The notes below the pieces were generated by a model. That model was not told the DNA's origin. It saw only the letters and a program-made list of their open reading frames with translations, and made no database searches. 64,000 bases of DNA. Source: Verrucomicrobiota bacterium. GTDB lineage: Bacteria; Verrucomicrobiota; Verrucomicrobiia; Chthoniobacterales; UBA10450. Of this stretch, positions 7,992 to 16,493 are shown piece by piece. The stretch covers positions 1 to 64,000 of the forward strand of contig QHPX01000147.1 in assembly GCA_003219195.1 (NCBI GenBank), read 5' to 3'. The translations under genes were made by a program, and so were the position numbers. Within the stretch, counting starts at the first letter, position 1, and each line of letters starts with the position of its first letter.

Positions 7992-9326
7992 CCAGAATTT
8001 GTAGATCAGTCCGAGCGCTCCGCCACCGAGCACCACAGGAATAATATCCCACTTCCAGCGCAGCATTCCGACAAACGCCACCAGGCTAACGACAACCGCG
8101 AACCAGTCGATGGCGCCGTGGTTTGGGAAGAGCGCGTTGATCGCGAACCATACCGCTAGATTCATCACGACACCAACAACCGCCGCAGTGATCGCGGAAA
8201 GCGCGGCCGTAAGTTTTATGTTGCCACGCAATTGCTCGATGTGCGGTCCGCCAAGAAAAATCCAGAGGAAACAAGGCGTAAAAGTGGCCCACGTGGTGAT
8301 GAGAGCGCCTAAAGTGCCAGCAAGAAGCGGAGATAAGCCTTCCGGGTGTTGCCATGCGCCGATGAACCCAACGAATTGCAAAACCATGATGAGCGGTCCG
8401 GGCGTTGTTTCGGCGAGGCCCAGGCCGTCCATCATCTGGCCGGGTCTCAGCCAGCCGAAATGAAAAAGCGCCTGTTGCGCCACATAAGGCAACACGGCAT
8501 ACGCACCGCCAAAAGTCACCACCGCTGCCTTGCTGAAGAACAATCCCTCCTGAAAGAGCGTGCTTTGCCAGCCCCTCCACAAACCGACCACCACCGTCGG
8601 CGCAGCCCACAAAGTTAGCCAAATTAAAACAAGTTTGATCGCTCGCGCCCACGACGGCCGTGTGTGTTCGGGCGATTCAGCCGCATCGCTCAGCACGGAT
8701 TCGTCAACGACGCCGTTGTGACCGCCCACAACATCAAACTTCTTTTTCCAAAATCCGCCACCGATCAATCCAATTACACCGGCGCTCAAGATGATGACCG
8801 GAAAAGGGACATGAAAAAAGAAAATCGCGACGAACGCGAGAACGGCGAGTGTCCACATGATTTCGTTTCGGAGCGCTTTGCGTCCGATGCGGATGACGGC
8901 GACGGCGACAATCGCCATGACGGCCGGTTTTAATCCGTAAAAGATCGCCGCGATCCACGGGATGTTGCCGAAGGCGGCGTAAACGTAACTGAGCGCCCAA
9001 AGGACAAAGATCGATGGAATGACAAAAAATGATCCGGCAACGATGCCGCCCCAGGTTCTGTGCAGGAGCCAGCCGATATAGATCGCGAGCTGGATCGCTT
9101 CGGGACCAGGCAGGAGCATACAGTAGTTGAGCGCATGAAGAAAACGCGATTGGCTAATCCATTTCTTTTTCTCGACCAGCTCAGTTTGCATGATGGCGAT
9201 CTGGCCGGTCGGTCCACCGAATGAGATGAACCCCAGCTTCAACCAAAAACGAAGCGCTTCGGCGAACGACGGCGCAACATGTCGATCTTGGTTCGCAACT
9301 GTTTGCTCTGCGGAAGTCGCCTTCAT
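7986..9326 (-). CDS. chrA: Chromate transporter ChrA
   Basis: CHR-family membrane protein that exports chromate. The 446-aa two-domain form has duplicated CHR halves. Each half has a family block: FGGPTGQIAIM and LLPGPEAIQLA in the first, FGGAYAVLPYV and ETTPGPLIMVLQF in the second. Roughly ten hydrophobic segments are present. I chose the ATG at 9326, which overlaps the chrB stop as ATGA, over an upstream in-frame start inside chrB. The gene ends in an inverted-repeat element. Coupling to chrB supports a role in chromate resistance. Confidence 0.92.
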   Translation of the reverse strand: MKATSAEQTVANQDRHVAPSFAEALRFWLKLGFISFGGPTGQIAIMQTELVEKKKWISQSRFLHALNYCMLLPGPEAIQLAIYIGWLLHRTWGGIVAGSFFVIPSIFVLWALSYVYAAFGNIPWIAAIFYGLKPAVMAIVAVAVIRIGRKALRNEIMWTLAVLAFVAIFFFHVPFPVIILSAGVIGLIGGGFWKKKFDVVGGHNGVVDESVLSDAAESPEHTRPSWARAIKLVLIWLTLWAAPTVVVGLWRGWQSTLFQEGLFFSKAAVVTFGGAYAVLPYVAQQALFHFGWLRPGQMMDGLGLAETTPGPLIMVLQFVGFIGAWQHPEGLSPLLAGTLGALITTWATFTPCFLWIFLGGPHIEQLRGNIKLTAALSAITAAVVGVVMNLAVWFAINALFPNHGAIDWFAVVVSLVAFVGMLRWKWDIIPVVLGGGALGLIYKFWL

Positions 9327-10246
9327 CGTCGTTGCAAAAATGCGTAGAGCGCATCGAAGCACTCAAAACCGCGACGCAGAATTTCCTCATCGGGCAGTCC
9401 CTCTTTTGCCCAACCTTTGAGCACGCGATCGATTCCCACACATTCGACCCGCTGAAATCTCGCGTCGTCCAAATCGGCATCATGAATCATTTCACCGATC
9501 TTCACGACGGCCTTGTCTGAGACGGCAAAACGCTTGGTCAGCGTCTCAAACGTGCAGTTGTTGCCATGGTGCGAGAATTCCGCGTCCAACATGTCGAATG
9601 GAATCGCCTCCGGGACGGCCTGGGCGGTTGGTGCGAATACAAATTTTGCTTTGGGATCGATGAACTTGGAAATTAACCACGCTGATCCCACGCGATCGAT
9701 CTCCGGCCGAGGACGGGTCAGCCAGGTTTTCTCGTGATATTGCTTCGCGTCGAGGGTTCGGAGCTTCAGTGAGCGCCTCGGTCCCTCGGCACGACGGAGC
9801 AACATAGCTACGTCATGTCCACGGGGACTGTCGAAGAAATCGATCTGCCGAAGTTCGCGGAACTGTTTCGTTAATCGCTCGAGTTCAGCAACTGCGAAGT
9901 CCGCATCCGATTTCCCCCGGCGCCGCGAAATGAAATTTTGGAGCGCTTTTTTTAGATCAACATATTCTTTGTCGCGTGCCGCGTTGAAAAGAGAGACAAC
10001 TTTTTCTCTCGTCAGGCCTTCGATCTCTTGCGCCCGAACCAAAGTCGAATCGCCGCCGTAATCGCGAATCTGCTGCGCCAGCCATTGGAATTGCTCATAT
10101 TGGGCCGGTTCATCTGGCAGTAAATACGTGGAAGTCTTAATCTGGACCGCGCCCATCTTCCTCAATCGACGCCAGACCGCGACGCGCTCGGTGTTGCGAT
10201 TGGTCGGCAGACTAAACAGAAGCAGCAGCCACGAGGTCGCCTTCAT
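9323..10246 (-). CDS. chrB: Chromate resistance regulator/effector ChrB
   Basis: 307-aa ChrB protein. The N-terminal half (about 1-150, SWLLLLFSLPTNRNTERV... WRRLRKMGA) resembles the winged-helix-like ChrB N domain. The C-terminal half has the conserved ChrB block WLTRPRPEIDRVGSAWLI, the acid/His patch FSHHGNNCTFE and DALYAF. In other bacteria ChrB is a chromate-responsive regulator of chrA. The chrBA arrangement with ATGA overlap is canonical. An inverted repeat at 10279-10293, upstream of chrB, is a candidate operator. A stand-alone ChrB C-domain is encoded at 23663. Confidence 0.9.
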   Translation of the reverse strand: MKATSWLLLLFSLPTNRNTERVAVWRRLRKMGAVQIKTSTYLLPDEPAQYEQFQWLAQQIRDYGGDSTLVRAQEIEGLTREKVVSLFNAARDKEYVDLKKALQNFISRRRGKSDADFAVAELERLTKQFRELRQIDFFDSPRGHDVAMLLRRAEGPRRSLKLRTLDAKQYHEKTWLTRPRPEIDRVGSAWLISKFIDPKAKFVFAPTAQAVPEAIPFDMLDAEFSHHGNNCTFETLTKRFAVSDKAVVKIGEMIHDADLDDARFQRVECVGIDRVLKGWAKEGLPDEEILRRGFECFDALYAFLQRR

Positions 10247-10268
10247 CAGATCTCACGCTGTGTAATGA

Positions 10269-10293
10269 AATACGTATTGCAAATAGTATTTGC
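10269..10293. promoter_or_regulatory. Double palindrome in the chrB/PepSY divergent intergenic region
   Basis: AATACGTATT (10269-10278) is a perfect 10-bp palindrome and is followed at once by GCAAATA-G-TATTTGC (10279-10293), a perfect 7-1-7 inverted repeat. They lie in the 126-bp gap between chrB (minus) and the secreted PepSY-like gene (plus). A dimeric regulator could bind here. ChrB itself or a metal-responsive repressor are possible. No protein-DNA evidence exists. Confidence 0.5.
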
Positions 10294-10372
10294 GCTTACA
10301 TCCAACCCACGTTTCGTATGCGAAAGAACTAAACGCAACAATCAACCCCGGGAGGTTTAGAAAGGAACACCA

Positions 10373-10687
10373 ATTAAAAAAATCGCAGCCATATCAATCG
10401 CCGTAATCGGCAGTTTGGCCTGTCCGGTTTTTCTGACGGCCGCAGAAGAGAAAGAGGAAACCGTCAAGATGTTCGATCTGCCGACCGCGGTGCAGACGAC
10501 GATCAAAGATAAAGCTGGCAAAAAGGAGATCGTGAAGATCGAGAAGAAGACGGAAGAGGGCAAAACCGTTTACGAAGCCGTGGTAAACAAAAAGGGCAAG
10601 CAGTGGGCCATCGAAGTTGATGCGAGCGGCAAGTTCCTGAAGAAGTACGAGGAGAGCAAGGAGAAGGAAAAGGGCGAGAAGTATTAA
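10373..10687 (+). CDS. Secreted PepSY-like small protein with apparent ATT start
   Basis: 104 residues. A signal peptide (KKIAAISIAVIGSLACPVF, cleavage near LTAA) is followed by a PepSY-like repeat: DLPTAVQTTIKDKAGKKEI then KTVYEAVVNKKGK and IEVDASGKFL. The reading frame for the Lys-Lys signal peptide has no ATG/GTG upstream. An ATT at 10373 sits 6 nt after AAGGA (10362-10366), an ideal ribosome-binding spacing, so ATT is the likely start unless an ATG was misread. The first common alternative (TTG at 10415) would destroy the signal peptide. Likely periplasmic. Function unknown. Confidence 0.7.
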   Translation: MKKIAAISIAVIGSLACPVFLTAAEEKEETVKMFDLPTAVQTTIKDKAGKKEIVKIEKKTEEGKTVYEAVVNKKGKQWAIEVDASGKFLKKYEESKEKEKGEKY

Positions 10688-10699
10688 TCGAACGCAATG

Positions 10700-10727
10700 G
10701 TTCTGGAGCGTTCAATCGCTCCAGAAC
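10700..10727. terminator. Strong hairpin between the PepSY-like and DUF1259 genes
   Basis: A perfect 11-bp stem (GTTCTGGAGCG / CGCTCCAGAAC) with a TTCAAT loop, 12 bp after the PepSY-like stop and 14 bp before the DUF1259 ATG. There is no T-run, so it may act as an mRNA-processing or stability hairpin rather than a full terminator. Confidence 0.55.
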
Positions 10728-10741
10728 TAACGGCTTCACCA

Positions 10742-11662
10742 ATGAAAAAGCTTTTTATCTTGGCGGCGATTTTTGCCGCGGCGGGCACCAGTGCGCTGGC
10801 GGCGCTCGATACGGCGAAGATCGACAATCTCACCGGCCTCAAAGGCAAGCTGAACGAGAAGGAAGGCGTTTACAAAGTCACTTTCCCGCGCGACGACGTG
10901 AAGGTCGTTGTCGATGGATGGACGATGCCGCCATTCATGGGCCTCGGAACCTGGGCGGCGTTCACTGAAACAAAAAGTGGCGCGATGGTGATGGGCGACA
11001 CCGTTCTTTTCGAAGACGAGGTTAACCCCTTAATGTCGGTCGCACTCGACAATGGCCTCAGCGTGACCGCACTGCATAACCATTTCTTCTTTGATCAGCC
11101 GAAAGTTTTTTTCATGCACATCGAAGGCGAGGGCAGTGTTGATAAGCTGGCCGGAGCAGTCAGGAAAATGTACGACACAATCAAATCCATTCGCGGTCCG
11201 AACGCGAAACCAGCAGAGTCATTCACGGAAGTTGGACAGATCCCGCTACCCGAAAAGAATTCAATCACAGCTGGGCCTCTCAACGAAATCTTCGGTATGC
11301 AAGGCGAAGCGAAGGACGGAATGCTGAAGTTCACAATCGGGAAAAAATCCAAAATGCACAGCGTCGAGATTGGTAAGGAAATGGGCGTGAACACGTGGGC
11401 CGCTTTCGCCGGCAGTGATGACAACGCCGTTGTCGATGGAGACTTTGCGGTAACGGAAGATGAACTGCAACCCGCGCTAAAGGCTCTTGGCGTCGGCAAG
11501 ATCGACATTGTCGCGATTCACTCTCACATGACGCACGAAAATCCACGTATCCTGTTTCTGCATTACTGGGGAAGAGGTTCGGCCAAGAAATTGGCCGAAG
11601 CCGTCAAGGGTGCCCTCCTCGTGACTGGATTGTCGGGCGTTACCACGCCGGCGGTGCATTGA
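10742..11662 (+). CDS. DUF1259 (LppY/LpqO-type) secreted protein
   Basis: 306 residues. The signal peptide MKKLFILAAIFAAAGTSALA is followed by two DUF1259 repeats. Each repeat has the pattern GLGTWAAF/GVNTWAAF, a gene-specific DGDxxxxEDE-like stretch and a His-rich block: TALHNHFFFDQPKVFFMH in the first, AIHSHMTHENPRILFLH in the second. The paired His clusters suggest metal binding but this is not established for the family. The Met at 10742 is chosen over the upstream in-frame start because it begins the signal peptide. It lies next to the chrBA locus. Two motif-like words (10817, 11498) occur in the coding sequence. Confidence 0.8.
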   Translation: MKKLFILAAIFAAAGTSALAALDTAKIDNLTGLKGKLNEKEGVYKVTFPRDDVKVVVDGWTMPPFMGLGTWAAFTETKSGAMVMGDTVLFEDEVNPLMSVALDNGLSVTALHNHFFFDQPKVFFMHIEGEGSVDKLAGAVRKMYDTIKSIRGPNAKPAESFTEVGQIPLPEKNSITAGPLNEIFGMQGEAKDGMLKFTIGKKSKMHSVEIGKEMGVNTWAAFAGSDDNAVVDGDFAVTEDELQPALKALGVGKIDIVAIHSHMTHENPRILFLHYWGRGSAKKLAEAVKGALLVTGLSGVTTPAVH

Positions 11663-11690
11663 AAGTCGCCGGACAAACTGAAAGCATCAA

Positions 11691-12311
11691 ATGAAAACTC
11701 TACTCTTTGCATCGCTGGCCGTCACCGCGGTTACAGTATTGTCATCGGCCGACACGGTGACCTTTGATAATTTCAAAACCGGAGCAGCGCCTCCCGGATG
11801 GATGGCGACGCAAACCGGCAGCGGCTCAGCGAAATGGTCCATCGAGAAAGACGACTCCGCGCCAAGCAAACCGAACGTGTTAAAACAATCAGGGGAGGCG
11901 ACATTTCCCGTCTGCATCAAGAATGACACCAACCTCAAAGACGGCTTCGTTGAAGTGAAATTCAAGCCGGTTGCGGGAAAGGAAGATCAGGCCGGCGGCG
12001 TCATCTGGCGCGTGCAGGATGCGAACAACTACTACATCGCACGCGCCAACGCGCTCGAAGACAACGTCACTATCTATCATACGATCAACGGCAAGCGCGT
12101 AGCGTTCAAAAGCATCGACATCAAAGTGACTTCCGGCGTCTGGCACGCGTTGCGCGTGGGATTCCACGGCAATCAATTCGCCGTCATCTTCGACGGCAAT
12201 AAAGTGATCGATGCAACTGATGAAAGCTTTGCCAACGCTGGAAAAGTAGGCGTGTGGACGAAAGCCGACAGCGTGACGGAGTTCGACAATTTTACTTACG
12301 GAGCCAAGTGA
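11691..12311 (+). CDS. Secreted concanavalin/LamG-fold protein
   Basis: 206 residues with a signal peptide (MKTLLFASLAVTAVTVLSSA) and then a jelly-roll-like domain. Recognisable strands are VTFDNFKTGAAPPGWM, QAGGVIWRVQDANNYYIARANA and WHALRVGFHGNQFAVIFDG, ending VTEFDNFTYG. This matches the DUF1080/LamG-like family that binds or processes carbohydrates in Verrucomicrobiota and Planctomycetota. No catalytic residues can be assigned. It overlaps the following beta-propeller gene by GTGA, so the two are probably co-translated. Confidence 0.7.
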   Translation: MKTLLFASLAVTAVTVLSSADTVTFDNFKTGAAPPGWMATQTGSGSAKWSIEKDDSAPSKPNVLKQSGEATFPVCIKNDTNLKDGFVEVKFKPVAGKEDQAGGVIWRVQDANNYYIARANALEDNVTIYHTINGKRVAFKSIDIKVTSGVWHALRVGFHGNQFAVIFDGNKVIDATDESFANAGKVGVWTKADSVTEFDNFTYGAK

Positions 12312-13297
12312 AACATTTAGCTCTCGCCATCGTCCTCGCAGTAGTCAGCAACTATCTCGCCGCCGCTGAATCTGCTGACACGGGGCTTCAACTGACGCAG
12401 AAAATTCCGCTGCCTGGAGTAGAAGGACGGATAGATCATCTCGATCTCGACTCGGCAGGCGAAAGATTGTTCGTCTGCGCGCTTGGCAATAATACGGCAG
12501 AAGTGCTCGACTTGCGCAAAGGCGGGCGCGTCCACTCGATCAGCGGCCTCGGAGCGCCACAGGGTGTCGTGTATGTTCCCGAACTGAATCGGCTATTCAT
12601 AGCGAACGATAAAGCCGGGCTATGCAACATCTATGATGCCAAATCCTTGCAGCAAATCGGCAAAGTGGACTTCCAGGATGACGCGGACAATGTGCGTTAC
12701 GACAGCGCCACGAAACAAATCTACGTCGGCTTTGGTAGCGGCGGAATCGGGATAATCAACGCGGCCGACGGCAAGCGCGTCGGCTCGATCAAACTCGCAG
12801 CGCATCCAGAATCTTTCGAATTGGAGAAACACGGCCGGCGAATTTTTGTAAATGTCCCGAACGCTGGCCATGTAGCCGTGATTGACCGCGACAAAGGCGA
12901 AGTCACTGCGACGTGGAAGACTGACGCCGAATCTGCAAACTTTCCGATGGCGTTTGATGAAGCTAACCACCGATTATTTATCGGATGCCGCATGCCATCG
13001 AAGCTCGTGGTCCTTAACACGGAATCAGGCGACGTCGTTGCGAGCGTCGACATCTCCGGTGACCCCGATGACGTTTTCTACGACAGCAGGCGCCATCGAA
13101 TCTACGCGATATGTGGCGCCGGCAAGATCGACATCATCGAGCAAACTGACGCAAACATCTATAAAGCCTTGACTAAGGTTGACACGGCGAATGGCGCTCG
13201 CACCGGGCTTTTCGTGCCGGAACGAGACGCCTTATTCATCGCGGTGCCGCACCGCGGCGCGCAGGCAGCGGAGATTCGCCGCTATCAGGTCCGGTGA
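12308..13297 (+). CDS. Secreted YncE-like beta-propeller protein
   Basis: 329 residues starting at a GTG that overlaps the previous stop (GTGA). A signal peptide (VKHLALAIVLAVVSNYLAAA) precedes repeated blades of about 40 residues with the pattern RLFVCALGNNTAEVLD, RLFIANDKAGLCNIYDAKS, QIYVGFGSGGIGIINAADG, RIFVNVPNAGHVAVIDRD and RLFIGCRMPSKLVVLNTESG. This is a seven-bladed, 40-residue YVTN/YncE propeller. No catalytic site is seen; ligand or partner binding in the periplasm is likely. The propeller repeat with GKIDIIEQ carries a copy of the dispersed word at 13124. Confidence 0.78.
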   Translation: MKHLALAIVLAVVSNYLAAAESADTGLQLTQKIPLPGVEGRIDHLDLDSAGERLFVCALGNNTAEVLDLRKGGRVHSISGLGAPQGVVYVPELNRLFIANDKAGLCNIYDAKSLQQIGKVDFQDDADNVRYDSATKQIYVGFGSGGIGIINAADGKRVGSIKLAAHPESFELEKHGRRIFVNVPNAGHVAVIDRDKGEVTATWKTDAESANFPMAFDEANHRLFIGCRMPSKLVVLNTESGDVVASVDISGDPDDVFYDSRRHRIYAICGAGKIDIIEQTDANIYKALTKVDTANGARTGLFVPERDALFIAVPHRGAQAAEIRRYQVR

Positions 13298-13415
13298 GTG
13301 GAAAAGCGGCTAGCTCTTCGTCACGTTGGCTTTGCTTCAGCAGTTCAGCTTCACTCGGTTCTGCTCGCACCAAGCCCATTGTGCAAATGGTTCGACCATG
13401 TCGCTCTTGAACCCT

Positions 13416-16400
13416 TCAGATTTTTCCGCTCACTCCTCCGTGTTTGCGGCGAGCGATGGAGGGAATGGCATTTACCTGGAACATCGCGAGTAATGCCGGC
13501 AACACGATGAGCACAAGCGGCAGCGAAAAAATCAGTCCCGCAATAATCGCAATCGCCAGCGGTTGCTGCATGGCCGAACCGTGACCGATCCCGAGTGCCA
13601 GAGGCGATAGCGCCAGGATCGCCGCGAAGGCGGTCATCGAAATTGCGCGCATGCGATTGATCCCGGCGAGAACAAAGCGGTCGTCGCTGGCTGGTAGCGC
13701 GCGAAATTCGGAGTAATAGAAAATCGCGATCTCGGTGACAATGCCGACGATCATGGTCATGCCCATGCGCGAGGTGATGTTGAACTCGGTGCCGGTGACC
13801 CATAAGCCGATGAAAACGCCGGCTACGGCAAACAGCGGGACCAGCAACATCGCGATGGCGACCCGGAAACTTTCGTAGAGAAAGAGCAGGAGCAGAAACA
13901 CGAGGAGGATAGCGGCCAGTAAAATGATCGTTAGGCCGCGGAAGGCGATTTGTTGTTGTTCGTAAAGCCCGCCAAAAGTGTAAAGAACGTTGTTTGGAAT
14001 GACGCCGGATTTGGCGAGCGCCCGTTTCACATCGCTCACTGTCGAGCCGAGATCGCGGCCGCTGATGCGCGCGGTCACCGCGACCATGCGCTTCAGATCT
14101 TCCCGCGTGATTTCGGGCTGGCCGCTAAGCGGCACGAGGGTGGCGACGCGTTTGAGTGGAAACAAATGGCCGTCCGGCGCGCGCAATAGGAGATTGTCAA
14201 TGTTGCGCATGGTTTCGCGCACGTCGCGCGGGATCCAAACGCGCACCCCGATCAGTTTTGGTCCCTCTTGAATGCGGGTGGTAACGTTGCCGGCGAGGAA
14301 ATCATTGAGCGCTTTGGTGACCACCTCCGGGTCCATGCCTTCGAGGGCTACCTTGACTCGGTCCACCTCAACGTTGAGAGCATCGCCTGCCGGGACGATG
14401 CCGTTTTTCACTTCGACCACACCGCGAACTTTGGAAATCGTGTCGGCTACTCGCGGCGCCAGCGCGCGCAAAACCGCTTCGTCATCGGAAAAAAGCTTGA
14501 TCTCGATCGGTTGCGGCACGCTCGTGAGATCGCCGATCAAATCTTCCATCAGCTGTAAAAGTTCGATTTGAAGACCCGGCACGTGTTTCTCGACTTCCAT
14601 GCGCACGTCGTCCATCACCTCTTCAATCCCCCGCCGCGGAAACGGCTTCAGACGAATGAAAAAGTCGCCGAAGTTTGCCTCGGTGATCCCGCCACCGAGT
14701 TGCAATCCAGTCCGGCGCGAATAGGTTTGGACTTCAGGCACCTTCTGCAGAATTGACTCCGCCTGTCGCAGCAGACGATCGGTTTCGGCCAGCGAAGTTC
14801 CCGGTGGGGCAATGTAATCGAAAGTGAAGCCGCCCTCATCGATCGTCGGCATAAATCCCGAGCCGATGCTCTTAAATGCAACGAAACCGAGCAGCAACAG
14901 TGGAACTAAAAACACAATTATGAAACGCGGCTGACGAAGAAGCCGCTGCATCTTCTGCCGATAAACTTCGTGCACGCGACGCGTGAAAGCACCGCCCTCT
15001 TCCAGGTCAGCGTCTTTTCTTTTCAACGAGGTCGCGCACAGGATTGGCACGGCCAGCCACGCCACGATGAAGGAGATGATGAGACTCGCCGCCATTGTCA
15101 GGGAAAGAGATTTGAAAAATGCGCCGGTGACACCGGTTAGGAATGCGAGCGGCGTGAAAATAATGATCGTCGCCGCAGAAGAACCAACCAGCGGGTTAGT
15201 GAATTCTCGGGCGGCGCTCAGCACGCGCGAATGCGGATCGCCTTCGCGCCCGCCACGGACTCGCCGGACGATATGTTCCACCATCACAATCGCGTCATCA
15301 ATAATCAGGCCCACGGCCGCGGCCATGCCGCCGAGCGTCATGATGTTGAAACTCATTTTCAGGACATAGAGCAGCAGGATCGTAGCGGCGAGCACGGCCG
15401 GCACCGTCAAGATCGCGATCAATGTGACTTTCCAGTCGCGGAGAAAAATGAGCAGAACGAATGCGGCCAGAACCATGCCGATCAGGATTGCGTCGCGCGT
15501 GCTATGTTCCGACGCGATGATGAGATCGCTTTGGTCATACCAGTCGGCGAGCTTCACTCCGTCGGGAATCTGTTTTTTTATCTCGCGCAATTTCGCCTTG
15601 ATGCCGTGGGCGATTTCCACTGTATTTCCAGACGGCTGCTGGTAAACTTGAAAAAGGACCGCGTCGTGGCCGTCGGCCGTAACACGAATCCATTGTGGCT
15701 CGGATGAATGCTCCACCGTGGCCACATCATCCAGCAAAACCACGCCATCGGGTGTCGAGCGCAGGACCGTGTGCTCGATTTGCTCGAACTTTTTGAAACG
15801 TGTGTCCGAAACAACGAGGTAAAGTTTGTCGTACTGTTCAAGCCGCCCGACTGCGACCAGAACGTTCGAGGCTGAAAGCGCGCTGGCCACTTCGGCTAGC
15901 GTCATCTTGAACGATTGCAATTTGTCTGGATCGACGGTGACCCGGTACTCTTCGACGCGCCCGCCTTGAACGCCGACGCGCGCGACTCCGGAAACCGTGG
16001 AAAGCGCCGGACGCAGAGTGTAGAGGGCGAGATCACGCAGCTCGACGAGCGAATGCGAATCGGAGGTGAGGCTGTAGGCGATCACCGGAAAGACCGTGGG
16101 ATCCATGCGCTCGACTTCGAACGAAGTGCCGGACGGCAGGCTCGGCAGAATCTTGTTCACCTGCGATTGGCATTGGAGCATGTCCGACACCATGTCTTCG
16201 CCCCAGGTGAAGTTGATGGAAATTTCCGCCGTCCCGCGACTAGTTGTCGATCTTACGTTTCGCACACCCGGAATGGCACGCACCGCTTCCTCCACCGGCG
16301 TGGTGACTTCGACTGCCATTTGCTCGGCTGGACGATCACCAGCATCGAGAGTGACGCGGACGCGCGGGAAACTTACCTGCGGGAAAAGTGCGACCGGTAA

Positions 16401-16493
16401 TGAAAAACTGGCGACCGCCCCGGCCAGAGCGAGCGCGCCGAGCAGAAACAAAATGGAACGCGCATGGCTGTGCGCCCACCCGGTGAAGCTCAT
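13416..16493 (-). CDS. RND-family efflux transporter, inner-membrane permease
   Basis: Proton-driven pump component of 1025 aa, normal for AcrB/CusA-like RND proteins, with twelve predicted membrane segments and two large periplasmic loops. The TM4 block AAAVGLIIDDAIVMVEHI contains the paired Asp residues of the proton relay. The N-terminal FPQVSFPRVRVTLDAGDRPAEQM and GSGFMPTIDEGGFTFD are RND signatures. It is the third gene of a minus-strand set (TolC homologue, adaptor, pump), with a 4-bp overlap with the adaptor. Substrate cannot be inferred. It lacks the Met-rich triad I would look for in Cu/Ag pumps. Confidence 0.93.
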   Translation of the reverse strand: MSFTGWAHSHARSILFLLGALALAGAVASFSLPVALFPQVSFPRVRVTLDAGDRPAEQMAVEVTTPVEEAVRAIPGVRNVRSTTSRGTAEISINFTWGEDMVSDMLQCQSQVNKILPSLPSGTSFEVERMDPTVFPVIAYSLTSDSHSLVELRDLALYTLRPALSTVSGVARVGVQGGRVEEYRVTVDPDKLQSFKMTLAEVASALSASNVLVAVGRLEQYDKLYLVVSDTRFKKFEQIEHTVLRSTPDGVVLLDDVATVEHSSEPQWIRVTADGHDAVLFQVYQQPSGNTVEIAHGIKAKLREIKKQIPDGVKLADWYDQSDLIIASEHSTRDAILIGMVLAAFVLLIFLRDWKVTLIAILTVPAVLAATILLLYVLKMSFNIMTLGGMAAAVGLIIDDAIVMVEHIVRRVRGGREGDPHSRVLSAAREFTNPLVGSSAATIIIFTPLAFLTGVTGAFFKSLSLTMAASLIISFIVAWLAVPILCATSLKRKDADLEEGGAFTRRVHEVYRQKMQRLLRQPRFIIVFLVPLLLLGFVAFKSIGSGFMPTIDEGGFTFDYIAPPGTSLAETDRLLRQAESILQKVPEVQTYSRRTGLQLGGGITEANFGDFFIRLKPFPRRGIEEVMDDVRMEVEKHVPGLQIELLQLMEDLIGDLTSVPQPIEIKLFSDDEAVLRALAPRVADTISKVRGVVEVKNGIVPAGDALNVEVDRVKVALEGMDPEVVTKALNDFLAGNVTTRIQEGPKLIGVRVWIPRDVRETMRNIDNLLLRAPDGHLFPLKRVATLVPLSGQPEITREDLKRMVAVTARISGRDLGSTVSDVKRALAKSGVIPNNVLYTFGGLYEQQQIAFRGLTIILLAAILLVFLLLLFLYESFRVAIAMLLVPLFAVAGVFIGLWVTGTEFNITSRMGMTMIVGIVTEIAIFYYSEFRALPASDDRFVLAGINRMRAISMTAFAAILALSPLALGIGHGSAMQQPLAIAIIAGLIFSLPLVLIVLPALLAMFQVNAIPSIARRKHGGVSGKI

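Noticed and set aside
13298-13415. Gene in the gap between the beta-propeller and RND genes
   Set aside because: Short ORF only, no homology features; it is a convergent spacer.
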